Assembly: GCA_008931825.1 (NCBI GenBank)
Contig: QXVZ01008018.1
Coordinates: 1 to 25,316 of the forward strand
Direction: 5' to 3'
Origin: Phallusia fumigata
Taxonomy: Eukaryota; Chordata; Ascidiacea; Phlebobranchia; Ascidiidae
DNA: 25,316 nt
Of this stretch, positions 19,478 to 25,316 are shown piece after piece. Below the pieces are notes generated by a model, which made no database searches, had not been told where the DNA came from, and saw only the letters and a list, made by a program, of their open reading frames with translations. The stretch's first letter is position 1, and each line of letters starts with the position of its first letter. Both the position numbers and the translations under genes were made by a program.

Positions 19478-22400
19478 ATGAAAACCGCCACTCTGGTGCT
19501 CGCCCTAGCGGCGACCGCGTGTGCAAGTAAGTTACCACTGTTGGCGCAATCGTGCACTTATCTTAATAGTTTGAACGTAGAGAGCACTTGGACGAATGGT
19601 CTGAGGCGCTTGACCCATACATAGACATAATCACTTGATTGGGATTCGTACTCGTGATCGTCCCGGGTTCGAATCCCGCAAAAAATAGAAGCAAGGAAAG
19701 ACATTTTGAAGTAAAATAGAAGTAAAAAAAATATGTAGACTTTTTTAGGTTTCTACATTCATTTTATTTTTTTAGTGCCCGGAGGATGGAGTAGTGACGA
19801 TGAGACTGGATTTGGTAAGTATTTGTGACATACTGGAGTAATTTCCACAAGAACTATCTTAAAACACATTAGATCATTACCTATCGCGTTGCGAGCTTCT
19901 TTAAACTTAAAATTTATGGCGGTTTTATCATAGAGTCCTTTGTATAGATTCCCTAAATTACAGCAATATATAGAACTTTACTTTATTTTGGATCGTATGC
20001 TGCAAGAGCTTTAAAGGTTTTTTTGTAGCAGTTTCTGTGAAGGTAGTTGACTGAATTTTCATTGTTGGTAACTCTTTATTGTTCTCTTGCAGATGTCAAT
20101 AATATGGCTCTTTTGTCTTCGGCCATGGTCCTAACGGCAAGGAACGGAGGTAAGCATAACATTGTCTTACTTTTCATTACTTACTTGTCCTGTGATTCTC
20201 GCAACGGTCTGACTTTGCATTGCTTTACTTGCAGGCAACGCGACGAAGCCAATTGAATTGGTTCTTCCGTATATTTTAAAAGACAACCTGAACTTTCCGA
20301 AGTCTAAACAAATCGCACTTCTTACATCATCGGGTCTCACTATTCGTAAGTTCAGTTCTACATGCTTTGCTCGTGTTCCTGAAGCGATCAAACCCTACTT
20401 CTCTCATAGCGTTCGGGATAGTTTGTGTTTTTAAGACGTAGAGTTTTGCTACATATGCAAAACTCAACTTTGTTATCGTTTAACAACATAAGTTATAAAC
20501 TATACAACGCAAATTTGTATGCATGTAAACCGTTAAACTTTTGTACACAAATTCACGGTTTTAATAGTCTAAAAAGGAAGATTCAGTACAGGGTGATGAC
20601 ATCAGCGTTTGTCAAACGTAGAACATATTTTACACACAAGTACTGGCTTGTATCTTCTTATTGAGACTAGTTAAAACCGTGAATTCTGTATCTAACTTAA
20701 CAGAACGGTTACAAAGTCTCTGTAAACCAACTGCCAAGTGTAACGACCAACCAACATCGTGATTAATCCTATTGTTGCTTCTTTGCAGAGCAATCATACA
20801 GAGTGCTGAAAGAGCTTCTTCCATTCTTGAAGAAAGAAGGCAAAACGACGGAAGAACAGACAATGTCAATCTTGCTCGCTGTGAAACAATTTTGCAGAAA
20901 GAACAAGAATTCCGACTCCACATGTAAGTCGCTTTGTTTGCCTTTTACTCTTGTTTCAGGTTTTTGCGTAAGGTGACGTTCAGTTTTGATTTTTCGCATG
21001 TACGCTTATGGGTTTTAAGTTTAGAGCAATGTTTCTAACCTTTTTTTCTTGTGTCGTCCCCTGAACAGTTATGTGATTTGAAAACGCCCTCAAAAACAAA
21101 ATTAAAAACAAAGTTTTTGTTAGTATCAAAACTCGCTTAATCAGCATACAAGTAGAAAAATTTGCCGTTCGTTGTATTGTATACAATGTTAAATAAATTT
21201 ATATTGTTTAAATTTTTAAATTGATTGTTGATTTGCATAAAATAACGACCGTTAGACGGCGCGAAAGAGTTAAAAACTTCACACCCAAAACGAGAGAGTT
21301 TACTGTGCAGGTCCGGATGATGAAGAAACAGTGCTCCCCCTTATTGCCATGGGATCAGAACGTGGTTGCCATGCCTTCGACATCGTCAGTCCACTCGCTG
21401 AACTTGATGAGAATGAGATGTGCGTATGCGGGGAACAAACTGATCTTCTTTTCTGGGTTTCTCTCTTCAACCAAATGTCCAACAGAGGTTAGTTTGCGAT
21501 TTTAAAAATAATAAATATAACTGCCAGTCAGTTTGCATATATTCAATACACTGTAATACAGTTTGACGATGACAACAGCGACTTACAATGTATTTGCTAT
21601 ACACAAGCTGTCAGGCAGTTACGTTAAGTGTTAGTTCTCGAAAATTTAAAATAACTTTATTTATTAACAAAACACACTTGCAATTTTACATGTTTTAAAC
21701 ACAACAGCTTAAAACAGAAATAACTAAAAAATATTATGTGAAGCTTACATATAATCTGGTCCGTTTAAATGAATTCAAATCTTGCTTCAATCCGACAAGC
21801 AAGCTCTGTCTTCGGTAAATGATTCACGGTATTAAACTGTGTGTAAAACATGTTCTTACAAACAATGTTGTCCTCATCACGAATAACTCGGAAAAGCGGC
21901 GAAAAGGGACTTGGTTGAAAAAAGTTTTGTGTCGCAGGAAACTCGACGGTTCCAGATCAGCTTCCATCACTTATTGTTATGATGCTCGACGAAGAAGTTT
22001 GCAAGTAAGTCGCAAACATTGTTACTTTTGTTATTCCCCTAACACTCTCGCCTCTAACAAACCCTACTTCAACAGCGGAACATTGAAAATAGCTGGAGGA
22101 AGTTGTGGTTGCACAACTATCACCACTGGACACGAAGCCACACTACTGCAGTACCTCATCACTTCACCCAAGCTTCAGCAACTCCTTACACGTAAGTAGA
22201 TGTTTGTTGATCAGTGAAATTTAAGAGGGCATTGCAAATTTTTAGTTTGTGGCATAAGAAGCAGAAAACATTATTTTCCAAAGTGAGATTGTCTTTGTTT
22301 ATCATCGATGTTGAAAATTATTTGATAACACCTGTTAAAATATTGTTTGGTGTGTATTTTGCAGTAGATATAATATGAGTTGTATAAACTGTTGATGCCA

Positions 22401-25316
22401 GGTTTTTTGTAAACTTCTTATAGCTCTTCTTACCGTTAAGGTCGTCTTCCTAAGGGTAAATAACACGTGACACATCACACACGGGGATTACCCTGATAAA
22501 AATGATTTTCGTTTCAAGCTATTTTGTTTTTCGTTTCTGGTCGTCGTTTGTTGTGCGTTGCGCTTTAAATTTTATTTACCCTGAGGAAGACGACCTGAAT
22601 AGGACATTGAAACGTCAGTAGGCAAAAATACTTTTGCCAAAAGAGCAGTTTTAAGTTTGTTATGGCTTATGCCAAACAAGAGAACTTTGTCATGTCCAAT
22701 GGATTGTCACGTGCCCGGTTAAAAGCAACGTCATTGTACGTAATCGAGACCGATCGTTGGTTTCAGCCACCGAGTGTATAATCTCCAACAACCTATTTCG
22801 CTGTGACACAACACATATAGCTGTAAGCAAGAACATCGGTAGGAAATGAAATATCCGCGCGGCGATGGAGGCGCCGTCGCACACTGGTCTGAAACTCTAG
22901 TGGCCGCAGGGCAAGGCATCAACTAAGCATCCGTTCAAGCTTCAAAATGTCGCTTCTAGGCACAAACATGGGCGGTGGACGGCACTGCTTACCTCTTTCA
23001 ACACTGACGGGCTTCAGGTTAATGTGACAAGATGCCTAATGTGTCTTTCTCAAAAACAAAGCGCTTACTTTTGGGGAAATCGTGACCTTTACGCAAGGGA
23101 CATACAATTTTACTTCAAGTTGACGGTCGAAACTCTCAAGTGGTGGAAATTAGGTTAAGGGTCACGGGAATCTCTGACAACACAGCACGATATACAGTTT
23201 TAAAATGGTTGAAAACCAAATAGCGGTTAGCTCCGTGTTTCTCAAACTTTTTTCGAAGCGACGTATTTGGAAAAGTTGGTTGGACTTTCGACCCACCACT
23301 GATAGAAATTTGAAAAAAAGACACTTAATATCAAAGTTGAATTTATCCATACAAAAACAGTTTAGCTACGAAGCGGAATTATTGTGCGACGCCCTTGGAA
23401 AATTAAAACGACGCACAGTTTAAGAAGCACGAAATTAATTCTTTCACCACTGAGTTGTCGATTTTCCCCATTATACTGTAGATATAAAATGAAAGTTCTG
23501 GGACATTTTGAGACTCAGGGTCATTATAAAACCCATATTCATCCTCAGCGTTGCATTATAAAGGAGCTTGTAAATATATTCCAACATTATCTTGCAGCTG
23601 CTCAGATGCGAGCGTTGAAGGAAGCGGTTGGAACTCCCGCTCACAGAGCTTCACTCACTCTTGAAGATTACATTTTCTCATCCCTGGCCGGTTTCACATC
23701 GCCACAGATTCTCTCACTTCTGCAAAACCAGAACGGGGATTCCGCCTCACTCATCCGACAGATGATTTTGTCGAGCGTCGGTAAGATACCTTTATTTTCA
23801 ACTACCTGGACCTAAGTGCTTGATTTTGAAATGACTGCCCATATTTTGGAGCACTACAGTGGCTAGACACGGATCTTCATATTTCTTGCCTAAAATATAC
23901 TAGCCCCAATATTTAAGTGACATGCTTTTAGAAAGCATCAAGTGGAACACACACAAAATTCAATGAAAAATTGTAGTTTCAACGCTGTCTATGAAAATTT
24001 ATGAAAAAGTTTAAATTGCTAGATTTAATTCCGAGGCTACAACAGAAATCCGCTACTGCATTGGCAAAGCCGGTAACTTAGTTATTGTTGTTTCTTCTTC
24101 AGGTCTTGACTCTTCAATGGTCCACATCCTTCTCAATGGAGGATTCAATGATAACAAGATTGCCATCATCAATTACCTCACTAACCTTGGAGGACTCGAT
24201 TCTTCAATTATTCCTCTGCTCCTTGGAGATGTCAACGGGAGGGACTTCTACTTTTCAAGTCTCATCAACTCTGTAAGTTTGCTGCAACAAACCAAAAGAA
24301 ATTTCGCAGCAGAAAACGAAAAGCAAAAGCGACAATTAAATTTTATACGGTCTGATATGTTTTCTATGAAATGATAAATGTGATTTTTCTGTCAATGTTT
24401 AGGGAAGCGTCGATCCTCTGATGGGATTAATTCTGCTCGCTTCGCAAAGTGGAGCAACCACAGATCAACTGCTTCAATACATCACCACAGCCAGTAAGTC
24501 TTTTGTCATCTGGTCTAGTTCTTACCAACAAAACACCCTCCAAATCAGTTGTTCCTTTTTTCTTGTCGTAACCCCTTTGAAACCTACCAGTTCCTGCGCG
24601 CCCTTCTGTAGGTTCCGGAAAGTAATTATTGTCATTATGTTTAAATAACAAACTTTTGTTAAAGATATAATGTAGTATCTATACAATTGGTCTGGATGAT
24701 TCAGTAACCCCGTATCCCCTAAAAACAGATCTCGCACCCCTTAGGGGGCGGGTAACCCTTGGGAACCCCCGGTTAAAGCAACAAAATCGGTATATACGTG
24801 TGAAATTTATCTATCCTAAACTAATGTTTTAAAAACGATGTTTATGGTCANCTGGTCTAGTTCTTACCAACAAAACACCCTCCAAATCAGTTGTTCCTTT
24901 TTTCTTGTCGTAACCCCTTTGAAACCTACCAGTTCCTGCGCGCCCTTCTGTAGGTTCCGGAAAGTAATTATTGTCATTATGTTTAAATAACAAACTTTTG
25001 TTAAAGATATAATGTAGTATCTATACAATTGGTCTGGATGATTCAGTAACCCCGTATCCCCTAAAAACAGATCTCGCACCCCTTAGGGGGCGGGTAACCC
25101 TTGGGAACCCCCGGTTAAAGCAACAAAATCGGTATATACGTGTGAAATTTATCTATCCTAAACCTAATGTTTCAAAAACGATGTTTTTGGTGAATATGCT
25201 TGGAGTAACAGCTCATAATACCAATTTGTGTTTTGTCTGCAGTCGCTGGTGCACAAGAAGATCCCGATTATTTCAACAGTCTTGGCCGGGCTTACATCCC
25301 AGCCCTACCCACTGGT
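19478..25316 (+). CDS. Unrecognised secreted glycoprotein with tandem helical repeats, 3' end outside window
   Basis: Exons are 19478-19526, 19776-19814, 20093-20149, 20235-20345, 20789-20923, 21311-21487, 21938-22004, 22076-22191, 23598-23780, 24103-24272, 24403-24493 and 25243 onward. All junctions are GT-AG and give 423 open codons. Residues 1-16 form a signal peptide (MKTATLVLALAATACA). Residues 17-118 are Cys-free and partly helical (VLKELLPFLKKEGK). Residues 121-224 hold eight cysteines (including CVC and CGC), enough for four disulfides. Sequons are at N50 (NAT), N191 (NST) and N212 (NGT). Residues 282-398 are four repeats of about 27-30 aa with pattern G-[LF]-[DT]-S-x-[MI]-x-x-[LI]-L then a second helix. 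Introns are phase 1 except two (phase 2 after 22004, phase 0 after 24272). I do not recognise the family. Extracellular location is inferred from the signal peptide, the cysteines and the sequons. The protein continues beyond residue 423. Confidence 0.85.
19585..19690 (+). mobile_element. tRNA-derived sequence (SINE head or tRNA pseudogene) in intron 1
   Basis: TGGTCTGAGGCG (19597-19608) matches a class-II tRNA A box, and GGTTCGAATCC (19666-19676) is a perfect B box inside a T-arm-like CGGGTTCGAATCCCG. The spacing is somewhat longer than in a normal tRNA-Leu or tRNA-Ser. No acceptor stem pairs (an A-rich run follows the T arm) and no anticodon stem is clear. A SINE or pseudogene is therefore more likely than a working tRNA. 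Confidence 0.55.
20547..20689. mobile_element. Foldback MITE family, copy 3 (best hairpin), in intron 4
   Basis: The left arm ACAAATTCACGGTTTTAA with AGTCTAAAAAGGAAGAT pairs with the right arm ATCTTCTTATTGAGACTAG followed by TTAAAACCGTGAATTCTGT. The arms are roughly 45 bases with a few mismatches. The middle carries ACACAAGTACTGGCTTGTAT, which is shared with copy 2. Confidence 0.7.
21821..21912. mobile_element. Foldback MITE family, copy 4 (fragment), next to exon 7
   Basis: GATTCACGGTATTAAACTG, GTGTGTAAAACATGTTCT and CTCGGAAAAGCGGCGAAAA match parts of copies 1 and 3. The fragment ends only about 25 bases before the exon 7 acceptor at 21936-21937, so it lies very near the branch point and pyrimidine tract. 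Confidence 0.5.
22439..22596. mobile_element. 158-bp element with 25-bp terminal inverted repeats, in intron 8
   Basis: The left end AGGTCGTCTTCCTAAGGGTA (22439-22463 in full) and the right end TACCCTGAGGAAGACGACCT (22572-22596 in full) are inverted repeats with one mismatch over 25 bases. The interior has no open frame. A target duplication is not obvious, so the superfamily is not assigned. Confidence 0.7.
23227..23440. mobile_element. hAT-like terminal inverted repeat element, in intron 8
   Basis: The left CCGTGTTTCTCAAACT (about 23233) and the right AGTTTAAGAAGCACGAAATTA (about 23419-23439) are imperfect inverted repeats of the GTGTTTCTCAAACT kind seen at hAT-family ends. No clear 8-bp target duplication is visible, so the borders are approximate. 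Confidence 0.45.
24510..25193. repeat. About 341-bp direct duplication around an n: assembly artefact in intron 11
   Basis: 24510-24850 and 24852-25193 are near identical. The differences are confined to the last ~35 bases of the first copy, next to the n at 24851, as expected from a low-quality contig end. The duplicated stretch is entirely intronic, so the exon chain is unaffected, but the true intron is probably about 340 bases shorter than shown. Confidence 0.85.

Noticed and set aside
19597-19680. Functional tRNA gene
   Set aside because: The A and B boxes are good, but the acceptor and anticodon stems do not pair and the A-to-B spacing is too long without a clear intron.
24522-25079. 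Two identical 71-codon minus-strand frames suggesting a repeated gene
   Set aside because: They are the same intronic sequence duplicated at the assembly join at 24851.
1-25316. CRISPR arrays, prokaryotic operons, phage or plasmid genes
   Set aside because: The window is spliced eukaryotic DNA. No regularly spaced repeats or bacterial-type gene packing are present.

Overview
This window is animal nuclear DNA, most probably from a tunicate such as Ciona. Its genes are split by short GT-AG introns, two proteins are clear metazoan orthologues, intergenic DNA is AT-rich and full of small inverted-repeat transposons, and at least one gene start looks like a spliced-leader acceptor. No prokaryotic features are present. 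Three single n characters (3829, 15674, 24851) mark assembly joins; two of them sit between near-identical direct copies, which are best explained as unmerged contig ends.

Left third (1-8,600, + strand). A single-exon gene at about 596-1510 encodes a mitochondrial carrier of the SLC25A51 (mitochondrial NAD+ transporter) type. It is followed by the 3' half of FOXRED2 (ER flavoprotein, ERAD-linked) in four exons between 4102 and 6132; the exons for its FAD-binding N-terminal half are not visible. A 158-bp hAT-like MITE with an 8-bp target duplication lies between them.

Middle (8,600-11,800). A complete seven-exon gene on the minus strand (10258 to 8644, 232 aa) encodes a very-long-chain 3-hydroxyacyl-CoA dehydratase (HACD1/2 type) with its catalytic Tyr/Glu pair and a C-terminal KKxx ER-retrieval signal. 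Divergent from it, well-formed but unidentified exons lie at 10.4-11.6 kb.

11,800-19,400 has no recognisable conserved gene. It holds two GC-richer promoter-like islands (a palindromic E-box near 14,027; a CCAAT box plus full CRE near 15,995), a TATA box at 14,510, two short ATG-to-splice-donor first-exon candidates, an open region at 17.4-17.8 kb, and foldback MITEs.

Right end (19,478-25,316 and beyond). At least 12 exons, running off the window, encode a secreted protein I do not recognise. The visible 423 residues comprise a signal peptide, a Cys-free helical N-part, a central zone with eight cysteines and glycosylation sequons, and a Cys-free zone of four tandem helical repeats of about 27-30 residues. 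Nearly all its introns are phase 1. This orphan repeat protein is the best candidate for something undescribed here. Its introns have collected a tRNA-derived sequence, several inverted-repeat elements and one assembly duplication.

The genes do not form an operon or pathway; they look like ordinary neighbouring loci. All protein identities are by eye from the sequence and were not checked against a database.
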